Below are positions 29,490 through 39,692 of a stretch of DNA of 64,000 nucleotides, piece by piece. This DNA is from Trichomonas tenax (Eukaryota; Parabasalia; Trichomonadida; Trichomonadidae). The position numbers and the translations under genes are program-made. Location: the NCBI GenBank assembly GCA_023091735.1, contig JALKBU010000069.1, forward strand, positions 31,328-95,327, given 5' to 3'. The notes below the pieces were generated by a model. That model searched no databases and was not told the DNA's origin. It saw only the letters and a program-made list of their open reading frames with translations. Numbering within the stretch: the first letter of the stretch is position 1; each line of letters opens with the position of its first letter.

Positions 29490-30950
29490 ATGACTCAGAA
29501 GAAAGATTTCAGCAATTTCAAAAAGCTTCAAAGCACCGGTGCTGATCTCACGTGTTACTCGGTCGAACTTGCGCAAGAGAGGTCGACGCGTTCTTTGACT
29601 CTAAGACGCGCATTGAGGCCTACGATTGCTGGAGTTCTCGGTAGAAGGGGTCCTGCGTCAAATAGAGCGTTGCTTTTTGATCCTTCGAAGTACCCGTTCT
29701 TGATTCCGGACGTTGCTGTGCAAACTTTGACTTCTGGAAATCCAACATCGATTTCCCAGTTCGCTTCTAACATTTTGACTTGCTCCAAGGCATCTCCTAA
29801 GTTTTTATCAACTCTTGCAACATCACAACAAGTTTGTGACGCACTCAATAACGCTTTTCACGAAGATTTACCAGAATCATCGATCATAAATCTAATTGAC
29901 ATATACACAGCGATATTTCCTCTCGCGGACACACTGAAGGAAGCTTATATCGACGGAGGAATTATAGAAAATGTTATCGAATATTTAAACTGCGATTCTG
30001 CTGCGTTAGCGTGCAACGCGATATTACTGATCAAATCTTTATGCGATGCATCGGTTTATGCACGTGATTCAGTCTTAACTTTCGGAGTTCACACAATGTT
30101 AATGAACATTGCTGAGACTTCAACCGACGAAACTACAGTTATCGATGCCTGCAGATCATTGGCATCAGTTTTCGCGTCTACAGAACAGATTGATTCGAGT
30201 ATTTTAACAGATTCAGTTATGCCATTAAATAGATTGCTTGGTTTACCATATCCTGCTGCTGTATGTTCAATTCTCAACGCATACGTTTCAATCACAACAC
30301 ATTTACCAAATGTTATCATGGACATTTTCGAAAGCGGAATTGTCCCAACAATTATTGGAATGCTTGAGAATGAGGAACTCGTAGCAAGTGTTCTTCCACT
30401 TATTGGCAACTTATGCGCGAGTCATCCATCACATATTCAACAGATGTTCGAACTCGATCTTATTGCTCATTTGACGCCTCTAATGTCAACACCGCATTGC
30501 GGTGATGTGTTTTTCGTCTTTTCTAACTTAGTCACAACAGTTCCAAACCTTATTATGCCATTCTTCGATTCTGCGTTCATCGAATCAGCAATTGAAGTTG
30601 CGACAAACTCACAGTACGATATCAAGAAGGAGGTGGTATACTTTATTGCCACTTTCATCATCCATTTACCAACAGAAAGCCTTGTTTCCTTCATCAGATC
30701 AGACGTCATCGATTTGATCCTTGAAATGCTCAATTGTGGTGTTATTGCCACTGTGCAGTCTTGCCTGGAGGCAATCCAGAAGTTTGCCTTGGCCATAAAT
30801 GTCGGGGAAGCAGATTCCTCACTGATATCTGAAGATCAATGGGAAGATTTGCATTTCGGACTCGAACAAATCGCTGAGAAGGCTCCACAATCCGTGAAGG
30901 AAAAGGCTGTCTACCTGATGGAAAAAATTGAGTCAATGTGGGAAAAGTAA
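29490..30950 (+). CDS. Importin-alpha-like armadillo-repeat protein
   Basis: The 486-residue protein has a basic N-terminus (about 27-52, QERSTRSLTLRRALRPTIAG, then GRRGP) in the place of an importin-beta-binding domain. About nine or ten armadillo repeats follow, with typical helix 2-3 patterns such as IIENVIEYLNCDSAALACNA, HTMLMNIAETSTDETTVIDA and IVPTIIGMLENEELVASVLP. The length is near importin-alpha (500-540). Importin-alpha reads nuclear localisation signals and binds importin-beta. The family's W/N ladder is poorly kept here (repeats show LI, NA and NL at those places), so cargo binding may differ. It lies close to the importin-beta gene in the opposite direction. Confidence 0.68.
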   Translation: MTQKKDFSNFKKLQSTGADLTCYSVELAQERSTRSLTLRRALRPTIAGVLGRRGPASNRALLFDPSKYPFLIPDVAVQTLTSGNPTSISQFASNILTCSKASPKFLSTLATSQQVCDALNNAFHEDLPESSIINLIDIYTAIFPLADTLKEAYIDGGIIENVIEYLNCDSAALACNAILLIKSLCDASVYARDSVLTFGVHTMLMNIAETSTDETTVIDACRSLASVFASTEQIDSSILTDSVMPLNRLLGLPYPAAVCSILNAYVSITTHLPNVIMDIFESGIVPTIIGMLENEELVASVLPLIGNLCASHPSHIQQMFELDLIAHLTPLMSTPHCGDVFFVFSNLVTTVPNLIMPFFDSAFIESAIEVATNSQYDIKKEVVYFIATFIIHLPTESLVSFIRSDVIDLILEMLNCGVIATVQSCLEAIQKFALAINVGEADSSLISEDQWEDLHFGLEQIAEKAPQSVKEKAVYLMEKIESMWEK

Positions 30951-31546
30951 TACATATGGGTTATTTTTTATTAGTTGGTTCTTATTCCATGGATTATAAT
31001 AGTTTTATTTTTTTTGTAATAAAGGATAAATTTTAGAAATCTTCTACGCTCAGTCATAGTTCTTCGAAGCATATCCTGGTAATGAACAGTTAAAGAGATT
31101 TCAACGCGTTGTTCATCAAAATATAATAATGAATGAGTGATGATAGTCAGAACTTTTAATGAAACTTGCATATGTTCTGTATATTGTTGTTCCCGTTTGC
31201 CATATATTGTATCTAATTTTTAAATCAAAATCTCATTATTATGTTGAAGAATTAGTCATGAGTGTTCATTAGATGTAGACACAAGAGAGCATTGATATAT
31301 GCAATTTGATATCGATTAAAAAAAAGAATTTGTTGCTTCTAAATAGAGAAATATTTTAAATAAATTTAACTTTAATGTTATTTTATTGAGCATTGGCCAA
31401 ATTTTGCTTACATAGCTCCAGCAAGTAGATATTCAATCTCCATTAGTATTTATTCAACATTGATCACAAATCGATTGAAGAAAAATAAGAGATAACGAGA
31501 ATATCATGGAAAAACAATCATTTACATGGTAAACATAACAAGGATA
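30951..31546. other. Convergent intergenic region
   Basis: About 600 AT-rich bases between the ends of two convergent genes. No gene or repeat was recognised. Confidence 0.4.
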
Positions 31547-32680
31547 TTACTTAGCGATATACAAAGGACTTTGTGAAACTCTCATAATGCCGATGCCTGG
31601 GAATGACTGAGGTTTTAATGAGTTTTCATGGCGAATTTTGATGCTCTTCGCAAGGTTCATCATCTTCGGTATGAATGAGCCTGTGGGATTGAATTGGTTA
31701 AACATTGCTGCAGATGTCGAAACCTGTAATCTCTGCTTCTTACCGCGCGGTGGAGTTTCAAGTCCATTATAGAGTATTGTCTGCATTTCGCCTTTTTCAT
31801 CGAAATATAGCATTCCACAGGCACTTTTAATATCTGGGACATAATTCGATGCCGAGAAGACAGTAATACATTTGCCATTCCAAATAGAGCTCAAACCATC
31901 GACAAATAAGTGCCCACGAATTAACCCTTTCAACTTATTGTTGTTTAAAAATGTAACTAAAGCTTTCTCGTTGAAGTAGTATCCGTGACCACGTGGTGAG
32001 TTGAAGAATTCGAACGATTGTTCAGGCTTGGGGTCGCTCCATGTGATTCCTTCAACGATGTCCGATGCATAAATTATTGGTCTCCGCAAATTGGATATTT
32101 GGTCGAGAGTACTTAAATTTGGTGACATACCACCATGCATGCAGATGAAGCCTGCAACTTTTGCTGCAAGTGGCATGTAAGCGAATAAATTGTAAAATTT
32201 GTTTTTGATTTCCTGGAAATTTGTGTATAGTTGGTCAATTTCATCAGAAAACGCTCTCTGCCCGTGTGTCGGAATGAATTCGTGATTCCCACGAATGATA
32301 AAGATGTTATTTGGAAACAAAATTTTGATCACCAAAACTAAGATTACGAGTTCGGTCGAATAAACGCCTCTATCCACGAAGTCTCCGAGGAAGAGGTAGT
32401 TTGATTTTGGAGGTAAACCATGATTTTGGAATATTCGATATAAATCAAACATATGACCATGTAGATCACCGACAACGTATACCGGACACTCCAAGTCCAT
32501 AACCAAAGGTTCGTTTGCGAAAATGTTTGTTCCATAATCCAATATTTGTATCAAAAGACTGGAATTAACATAAGGAGCTTGAAAAGGAATACTTCCATCC
32601 GCATACTTTTCGGCCGGAAAAGACATCAGATTGATATGTTCCTGATAAAGTGCTTGCAAAGACGTTCCTAATGATTCCAT
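31547..32680 (-). CDS. PPP-family serine/threonine protein phosphatase, divergent PP1/PP2A-like
   Basis: The 377-residue protein has the PPP metal and phosphate motifs in order: GDLHG (71-75), GDFVDRG (99-105), RGNHE (130-134), the metal ligand in HGG (His182), RGH (255-257, RGHLFVDG instead of the usual RxHQxxxxG) and SASNY (276-280). All core metal ligands are present, so it should be catalytically active. The N-terminal 65 residues and the last 70 are divergent, and the tail is basic with no known regulatory domain. Trichomonads have many PPP paralogues, and the subclass cannot be fixed. ATG 32680 follows ATTCAAAAAAT, a plausible initiator. Confidence 0.88.
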   Translation of the reverse strand: MESLGTSLQALYQEHINLMSFPAEKYADGSIPFQAPYVNSSLLIQILDYGTNIFANEPLVMDLECPVYVVGDLHGHMFDLYRIFQNHGLPPKSNYLFLGDFVDRGVYSTELVILVLVIKILFPNNIFIIRGNHEFIPTHGQRAFSDEIDQLYTNFQEIKNKFYNLFAYMPLAAKVAGFICMHGGMSPNLSTLDQISNLRRPIIYASDIVEGITWSDPKPEQSFEFFNSPRGHGYYFNEKALVTFLNNNKLKGLIRGHLFVDGLSSIWNGKCITVFSASNYVPDIKSACGMLYFDEKGEMQTILYNGLETPPRGKKQRLQVSTSAAMFNQFNPTGSFIPKMMNLAKSIKIRHENSLKPQSFPGIGIMRVSQSPLYIAK

Positions 32681-33389
32681 ATTTTTTGAATTTTATCACA
32701 ATTATTTATTCACCTCCAGATGTTATAAAGCATGGAACATTTTTAAGGAGCAATCCAAGGACCCTTTATAAAATACAAAATTTCAATTATTTGAAAATTT
32801 CAATCCATTATCAATAATATTATAAATTTTCAAATACGCATTTCGAAAAGGCGGTTATGTGTGTTATAAACGAAAATCGTCCAAGTTTTTCATAATACTT
32901 TTGACGAAACTTAAAGAAAATTTTCAAAATGAAAATGATTATCTTAGTATAATATCATAGGTGTAAAATGATAATGATTGTTAAAAATTTGACATTTTTT
33001 AGAAGTCATATTTGACGTGTAAAAAGTTTTATTCGTCAAAACACAATATGCTTTATAAAACATTAGATAATGAGTATTTAGCTTTGCTAGAATGACAAAA
33101 AGTGAAATGTAGGCTATACAACACCAATTTAACATAAATAAATAAGTAAATTTACATGATATGTGTGTATATATGGGTCAAAAAAATTACATGTCATTTA
33201 ATCTATTTTACAAGTCATATTGTCAAAAATATTGAATTCAATATATTTTAACATAATAATGACTGTAATATTCTTTGATAAGTTGTAGCATATTGATGGA
33301 TGTTCAGTTCAGTGCTGGTAATAAAGGTGTTTGCACTCCTTCCACCCAGCCAATTTATCCCCTGCTCATAGGGTAGATACTAGGCACCC
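32681..33389. other. Intergenic region rich in the TTTACATGACA-type motif
   Basis: Besides the array at 33151-33217 there is TGACGTGTAAA (33013) facing TTTATTCGTCA (33028). From about 33300 the sequence becomes GC-richer, leading into the repeat at 33390. No gene is supported. Confidence 0.45.
33151..33217 (+). promoter_or_regulatory. Cluster of four TTTACATGTCA-like motifs
   Basis: TTTACATGATA (33151), a weak TATATGGGTCA (33170), ATTACATGTCA (33186) and TTTACAAGTCA (33207) are spaced 19, 16 and 21 bp. The cluster lies about 480 bp upstream of the phosphatase gene start. Confidence 0.45.
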
Positions 33390-33462
33390 AACCATCAGGT
33401 TTGCGGGTCACTTTTTGTGCGTTATTTTTGTTTTTTTTCCCCATTGGGGAACCAAAAAAAAA
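33390..33462 (+). repeat. Dispersed ~70-bp repeat ending ATTGGGGAACC-A(n), copy 1
   Basis: The segment TTTGCGGGTCACTTTTTGTG...CCCATTGGGGAACC followed by nine A matches 53981-54050 with few changes. Here it continues into TCGTGGCCGGAAGC...CCTCAGGCCAC, which can form a GTGGCC/GGCCAC hairpin at 33464-33492. It looks like the end of a mobile element or of a repeated gene family. Confidence 0.6.
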
Positions 33463-33589
33463 TCGTGGCCGGAAGCAAAGCCTCAGGCCACATGACAAAC
33501 ACAAATAAATGAACAAAAAATTATGAACGTATCAAAAAGCAAAAATAGCATTGATTTATTAAATTACAAGCAATAAAACTACGAAATCT

Positions 33590-33970
33590 CCATTTTTGCG
33601 GCCAATGACTCTCAGATTCCCCAAAATCCCCATTTGCAGTATTGAAATCGAGCATCACTTTTCCCCAAAATTGAGTGCCCACAACTAAAAAATGCGTGGC
33701 GGGTATTCAATTTTGTGTTACCTTTTGGGAAAATTGAGAGAAAAATGAGGCTACGAAGAAAGGTATTTAGTTTTCTTTGAAATTGAAACCATGAATTCGC
33801 GGTGTATTTCCCCATCTAATGTATGATTCCCCACTGTAAAAAGTTTCCCCCATTTTCCAAAAACACACTTTTTAATGTAAAATATAATTTTTCCCCAATT
33901 GGGGGCACACGTGGGCAAGACCTCCATATGGGAAATGGGGAAAAGCCCGATGGTTGTAGGCATCATATAT
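33590..33970. other. Segment with many CCCCA/TGGGG runs, possible element remnant
   Basis: About ten (T)TCCCC(A/C) or TGGGGA runs occur in 380 bp, in contrast to the AT-rich surroundings. Minus-strand frames (33612-33815, 33751-33966) share GKxxTVGNH/GKYT-like phrases but lack family features. It may be a degraded coding region of the same element as the repeat at 33390. Confidence 0.3.
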
Positions 33971-34349
33971 AGTGTCCCTACAGAAATAGAAAGAATGTTA
34001 CCGTAAATTAATTCACTTTCGTGAAGCTGAAAAGCTCCTCATTTTTTAGCAATACAAGAAAAATAATTTTAGTGAAAAATCTAAAATCTCAATTTTTGCC
34101 TTTCAAGAATGATTTCACGTATTTTTAAATCGACAGATTCAACTGATAATAAATATGAGATGTTTTACCCATATAAATTTTGTGAAACTCCTTAATCTTA
34201 TCGTTAATAGAAGATATTATATCCTGTTTCAAAAAGTTTATACAAATCTACACTCTCCTACATTTTTCTCTTAGTTGTATTAACAATAAAGCGTATAATA
34301 ACAGAGTATTTACAAATGAACAAAATAATATTCAGATTTGGAATAGATT

Positions 34350-35320
34350 CGACCTATTCATTGTCTTCTTCTGATTTGCCATCATCATTTAGATGACTAT
34401 GTCTGTATTCGGGGATAATTTGTAGATATTTCGATGTCTGATCATGCTTCCACATTGAGAAACCTTGAATCATGCTGCGACATCGTAAATGCAATCGGAT
34501 AACGTTGCGTGAACTATATGTTTTGTTGCATCAAATGATTCGCTTGCAAAGAAATCGTCACGACATTTGATAAAGGTCGGTCTAGAGGAGCGTGATAGAT
34601 AGACTCAACAATAGAAGGAAGTGGACTGTGTTATGATGACCAGTCCATGCTGCTCTTGTTTCATGTGAAAAATGTAATTCTGACAAATTTTGAGTTATTT
34701 TTGTATTACAAATTGATTTTGTTCATATAATAATAGTGAAGGTATGAAATACACGTGTGTCTTCAACTAAGTTTAATGTCAGAAAACATCTATTCCAACT
34801 TGGAAATAATTCGAAATTGTCATTGAGAGTCAATCCATAAATTTCACTGCATCGTATATTGCTGTATTGCAAATGTAGTCGAATCGCATAGTTGACATCT
34901 GAAGATATCAAAATCATTCAAATTACAGTAACTTTCGCTAATATTCATATATGATAGTAATAAAGTGAAGCCTTAATTATCTTTTCAATACTGTTAAGAT
35001 TGGCTGGGTAGATTTTTCTGGATGAAATATCGGAAATGAATTGGATTGTTTGAGGGCATAAATGCAATCTCCATGATAACAGAGGTATACATAAGAAGTT
35101 TGAGTGAATTTAGACATCTTTTCGAAAAAACAATAATTATTATTATCCAGGATGAAAGGAATTTCCTGCAACATTATGAGGCTGATATGCTTACATCCAT
35201 AGTTTTCTTTATCATCATGCCACAGAAGCCCATGAATGGATCGTCAAAAATCGAACAGAGTGTCAAAAAATAGTGATAAAGACGATCAAATGGGAGGAAG
35301 CTGTACATGAATGAATCAAT
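34350..35320 (-). pseudogene. Possible degraded protein gene, family unknown
   Basis: Protein-like fragments occur in different minus frames: MYSFLPFDRLYHYFLTLCSI near 35308, then TQTSYVYLCYHGDCIYALKQ near 35100, ISSDVNYAIRLHLQYSNIRC near 34905, and VIRLHLRCRSMIQGFSMW near 34505 ending in SEEDNE. The repeated (V/A)IRLHL phrase and the better-than-random composition suggest one or two decayed genes. No domain was recognised and the borders are approximate. Confidence 0.3.
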
Positions 35321-35971
35321 GTCCTATTCTTTAATCTTCATATTATCTGTAATCAACTTTTCTATTTTCTTCAATTTTGTATCAATTCCCTGTTTTTTAT
35401 CGCCCCTACGTTTGCATGATCTACTTGAATCATTCCTATAAGATTTGAAATGATTTCTTGAAATGTCGATTTTTTCATTTCTATTTATGACATGAAATGC
35501 ATTTCATCTCATACAACCACTATCGCAGGGGTGAGTTCTAGAAGTTGACCATATCCAATTCACTCAGAGCATGCTTTCTACTACAATGGGGTCCTTAACG
35601 TACGTAAAAAAGGCCCGTTGTCTCATCCTACAACTTATCTGATGGTTTAGATTGTGTTTTCCCATTAACTGCCGCTTACTGAGTGAGTTAAACAAGTTGT
35701 TACCGTTTGAATAAACTTTCGAATCTTATTAATTTGGTTAGCTGGTGATTATACACCAACGGTTTATTTATAAATATTCTACATTGTTCTGATTTAAAAA
35801 GTATTATCCTTAATCTTAGCTCTTAGTAGAGAGTTGAAAATTTGTTGACAAGAAACATCCATAATCAAAGAAATAAAGTGTACGCATGATCTAATACATG
35901 AACATATGACTCTCATTTGATATTAATCACTCTATAATTTTATATAATACAAAATAAATGTAAAAAACACG
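35321..35971. other. Intergenic region
   Basis: A somewhat GC-richer patch at 35520-35700 has no open frame and no recognisable RNA. The rest is AT-rich. Confidence 0.35.
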
Positions 35972-37501
35972 TCAATTAATGGAAGTGTATCCTTCACCAA
36001 CACCCGGAGTGCTGCTGACTGATATGAGATGCTCTTTGCCTTCTTCTTCACCATTTTGCTCAGCTTGATATTGCATCACTTCTCCATCTTTCATCTTGTG
36101 AACAGTCCAAAATGGCTTCACAATGAAAGGTATTGAGAACAAAACTTGCAGAATACCTGCAAATATGTACGCAGAAAACATTAATTTGAGTGTTTTTTGT
36201 TTGATTAAATAGTAAATCACTGCGCAGACCAATGGAAGTGGTAACATAGATGTAACAATGGACAAAGATGTTGCTCGTGCAGGAAGCTCTAGTGATTCCA
36301 AATAAGCTAAGGCAATTGAGGAAATTGGCCACAAACAGAAAGTAGAGTATCCAATAGGGAATAACTGTCCGGCCCAGTATATATAGTCTGGGTTTGAGTT
36401 CCAAAATCGGACAATTTCACTTGGGAACAAACACATTAAAATTGAATAAATCAAACAAGTTACAATTGTTATCCAAAGTGTATGTAGAGCCAAGCGATGA
36501 ATTCTTCTGTATTTGCACTTGCCTAAAGCATAAGAAGCCGCAGGAATGAAAGATGCGTCAAAAGAATACATAAAGACTAAACCAAGCTCATAAAACTTAT
36601 TGAATGAGTCATAAACAGCTAAAAATGTCTCTTCATCAACAAACTTTTGTGCTGTTAAAGTTAAAAATTTCTGCATTGCAAATTCTGGTAATGCACCAGA
36701 GAGATTAAGCATAAATGCTGCAAAACCAACTTTTATGGCCCTAAATGACTGTTTGGTGAATGGTTCAAAGAACATTTTCACGTTAAACTTGAGTGAATAT
36801 CTTCCCGATAAAATTCGATATAGAATCGTGAACCCGACTAATCCTTGTGATAACATCAATGCGCAGGCCACACCCCAGACACCTGTCTTGAAATAGATCA
36901 AAAATAATGGATCAAAGACGAACATAATCAAACACATGCAAATAATCTGTGAAATGCCTGCAATAAGGGATCTTCCTTCACCCTCAAGGACACCTGTTCC
37001 AAGTAAATAGATTAATTGTATGAAAGAGCCTCCTAAAATTGGAAGTTCGTATCGGAATGCTTCTTTTGCGATTTTGTCTGACCCTGATATCCATTTCGCC
37101 ACAAACTTGACTAATGGAAGTAATGCGCCAGCAATTATTGCTCCAAATATGAAAGAATAACGAATAAAATCTACGATGACTTTAGCTGCTTCTTTTTCGC
37201 GATTTTTGCTGAACAGTAATGATAGTCTACTGCTGACGGCAATAAGCATGAATTCTCCGCATGCAAAAATGAGATAATCGAAAACATAAATCGAACCAGT
37301 CACGGATTGGCCAAAACGACCATGCGTACGTGATATCCACCACGAATCAACTAGCCAGCATATTGAGTTAGTGAGCTGACTCGCTAATGGACCAATTAAT
37401 AGATTTAACAGCGTAACAAGAGGCGGACGGCCTCCAAGCCTGTAGTGCTCACTGTTGGTGTCGACGTCTTTAGTTTTATCGTGAAGCAAAGGCGTCTCCA
37501 T
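35972..37501 (-). CDS. MATE-family multidrug/toxin extrusion transporter
   Basis: The 509-residue protein has about 12 membrane helices in two halves, with the MATE pattern. The first helix region LLNLLIGPLASQLTNSICWLVDSWWIS is followed by the GEFMLIAVSSRLSLLFS segment. The helix IYLLGTGVLEGEGRSLIAGI corresponds to the conserved Q.xLxGxGxxxxa...qx motif. The second half repeats the pattern (MLNLSGALPEFAMQKFLTL). MATE transporters export cationic compounds in exchange for H+ or Na+. Both termini are cytosolic and the C-tail is acidic/polar (QAEQNGEEEGKEHL). The start METPLLHD overlaps a TTTCAATG initiator, giving almost no leader. Confidence 0.83.
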   Translation of the reverse strand: METPLLHDKTKDVDTNSEHYRLGGRPPLVTLLNLLIGPLASQLTNSICWLVDSWWISRTHGRFGQSVTGSIYVFDYLIFACGEFMLIAVSSRLSLLFSKNREKEAAKVIVDFIRYSFIFGAIIAGALLPLVKFVAKWISGSDKIAKEAFRYELPILGGSFIQLIYLLGTGVLEGEGRSLIAGISQIICMCLIMFVFDPLFLIYFKTGVWGVACALMLSQGLVGFTILYRILSGRYSLKFNVKMFFEPFTKQSFRAIKVGFAAFMLNLSGALPEFAMQKFLTLTAQKFVDEETFLAVYDSFNKFYELGLVFMYSFDASFIPAASYALGKCKYRRIHRLALHTLWITIVTCLIYSILMCLFPSEIVRFWNSNPDYIYWAGQLFPIGYSTFCLWPISSIALAYLESLELPARATSLSIVTSMLPLPLVCAVIYYLIKQKTLKLMFSAYIFAGILQVLFSIPFIVKPFWTVHKMKDGEVMQYQAEQNGEEEGKEHLISVSSTPGVGEGYTSIN

Positions 37502-38034
37502 TGAAAAAAATTAGATAAAAATTTCATATCGATTATTTTCATAGTTTTGTTCGTTATCCAAATAAAACATTTATTGTTGTATCTAAAATGAATGTTATTG
37601 TTCCAAATTTTGATTTATCATTTGAATACTTTACAAAATCCTTGACAAGAAAATTATTTGCATTGTTATATTATAAATCGATTCTAAAATTAGGTTTTGA
37701 GCCAAACCGTGAAATTATCACAAAAAAATAATGACACTTTTGATGACTTTATTATGTATTTGGATACATTCAATAATATAATGCAATAACAAAACTATGA
37801 AAATATTCGTTCTTTTGTTTTAATCGAATAATAGCATATTCGTGTATGCAATCGGATGTGGAGGTCGAATGAGAGAAATTGGACGAATACCTCTCAAAAA
37901 ACCCCATCAAGTAAACATCTCAATATTATTAATAATCAACAAAACAGAGCAGCGGGTCTATGGAATGCAAGAATTCATCAAAATCATCATTTGTGAGGAT
38001 TCTGAGCCGTCTTCTCCCTCTCAATCAGAAGACT
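37502..38034. other. Intergenic region before the G3PDH pseudogene
   Basis: AT-rich DNA up to about 37840. A frame open from 37842 is only the upstream extension of one pseudogene frame. AATGACACTTTTGATG near 37729 is another CACTTTT-type site. Confidence 0.4.
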
Positions 38035-38040
38035 TCATTT
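38035..38040 (+). promoter_or_regulatory. Initiator TCATTT of the G3PDH pseudogene
   Basis: GACTTCATTTCTAAGAATG places the presumed start base A38037 ten bases before the ATG at 38047, so the promoter looks intact although the gene is broken. Confidence 0.6.
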
Positions 38041-38046
38041 CTAAGA

Positions 38047-39092
38047 ATGGCGAAGAAACTAAGCATCATTGGTTCTGGAAACTTCGGAAGCTGCATCGCA
38101 AGGCTGTGCATCGAACATCAAGAACGTCCCAGGAATGGACGAGCACATCAAAGTGGGTCCTCGAAGAGATTATCAACGGCGAGAGTCTTATTGACACAAT
38201 CAACAACACTCACGAGAACGTCAAGTACCTCCCCGGATACAACCTCGGTGATAACGTCGAAGCCATCGGCGATGTCGTCGAGTGCTGAGACGCCGACTTC
38301 TTCATCTTCGTCGTCCCACACCATTTCCTCCCAGAGACACTCAACAAGATGAAAGGTCACGTCAAGAACACCGCCACAGGTTGCCTCCTCACTAAGGGAA
38401 TCGACTTCAAGGATGGCAAGATCCAGCTCCTCACTGACACAGTCGAAGAGATCCTCGTCATCAAGTGCGGTTCATTGATAGGCGCTAACATTGCAAACGA
38501 GATTGCTCGCGGTGACTTCTGCGAGTCTACTCTGGCTTTCCCCGAGTGCGATGAGCGCGAGACATGGCGCCAGCTTTTCGTCTCTCCAAAGTTCAAGATC
38601 TCATGCACAGACGAAATCGTCACTCAGCAGCTCTCAAGCACTATGAAGAACATCATCGCGATCGGGGGCGGAATCATCGACGGCCTCAACATGGGTCAGT
38701 CTACTAAGGCCGCCATCCTCCGCGAGGGCTTCGTCCAGATCTTCGAGTTCGCGAAGATGATGTTCCCCGACCGCAACGTCAACATCTTGACAATGATCGA
38801 GTCCTGCGGCTTCGGCGACATCGTCGCATCTTCATACAGCGGCCGCAACAGGAAGTGCGCAGAGTACTTTGTCAAGTCCGGCAAATCATTCCACGAGTGC
38901 CAGACAGAGCTCCTCAACAGTCAGAAGCTCCAAGGCACGCTCGCCGCTGAGGAAGTGTACAAGATCCTCAAGGCTCGAAATGCCACAAACAAGTTCCCGC
39001 TCATAACGACGATCCAGCTCATAAACTAGAGAAAGATCGACCCATCAGAGATAATCAACTACCGCGGACACGCTCTCAACGAGTCTTCGTAA
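38047..39092 (+). pseudogene. Broken NAD-dependent glycerol-3-phosphate dehydrogenase
   Basis: The Rossmann start MAKKLSIIGSGNFGSCIA begins at 38047. It is followed in other frames by ASNIKNVPGMDEHIK (from 38108), WVLEEIINGESLIDTINN (from 38154), then ADADFFIFVVPHHFLPETL and the catalytic region with CGSLIGANIANEIA and GGGIIDGLNMG. Lesions are a frameshift at about 38107, a second at 38153-38156 (GTGTGG reduced to GTGG), TGA at 38286-38288, and TAG at 39027-39029, after which in-frame sequence continues 20 codons to a natural stop at 39092. The enzyme interconverts dihydroxyacetone phosphate and glycerol-3-phosphate. Third positions are C-rich, unlike neighbours, typical of highly expressed trichomonad genes. 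The 226-codon frame from 38349 is only a remnant. Confidence 0.92.
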
Positions 39093-39692
39093 TCTTCACA
39101 GATGATGCTTTCTTATTATACTTTATATTTGATAGTATTAAACTATACTATCCTATGAAATATATTTTTCATATGTTTCAATAAATTACTATGTCTCATG
39201 GATATGACACTTATGCAATGCATTGAAACTACACTTGAACTCGATTTTGTAGCTGGCAAAAACAGTGTAGCCAAGTTATAAATATGCAATGGAATAAAAG
39301 TGAAATGCTCACATGTTTAACCTAATTTACTTGGAAAGCAATACGATTAAGCATGCACAACACTTAAGTAGCTACAAATTATGAGGAATATAAAACAAAA
39401 CCTTCAGATCCATTGCAAATAGACTCAATAGCACTAGATTATGACTTAAATTGAAATAAAATTGGGGAATGTCTTCCAACAAATGGTATATGTTAACGAA
39501 TCGTTAAACAATTTCTGATTAAACATGTTTATTGCACAGTTAAAGCGCTTATTTAATAGGCGTTAATAATTGAATAAAATATATTTATTTGAATTCTCAT
39601 ACAATAAATGCTTACTCTATTAATCATTTTTTCTAAGAAAAAACATTTTTTTTTGGAAAATTTCCGATCCGATTATTTTTTTCAGAAAATAA
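39093..39692. other. AT-rich intergenic region
   Basis: About 600 bases without a supported gene. TTTTTTCAGAAAATAA precedes the DHHC gene start. Confidence 0.4.

Noticed and set aside
35520..35700. Box C/D snoRNA suggested by CTGATGG and CTGA
   Set aside because: Only loose box matches, no terminal stem, and spacing not convincing.
38349..39029. Intact 226-residue dehydrogenase starting MKGHVKN
   Set aside because: It is the remaining open part of the broken glycerol-3-phosphate dehydrogenase. The NAD-binding half lies upstream in other frames.
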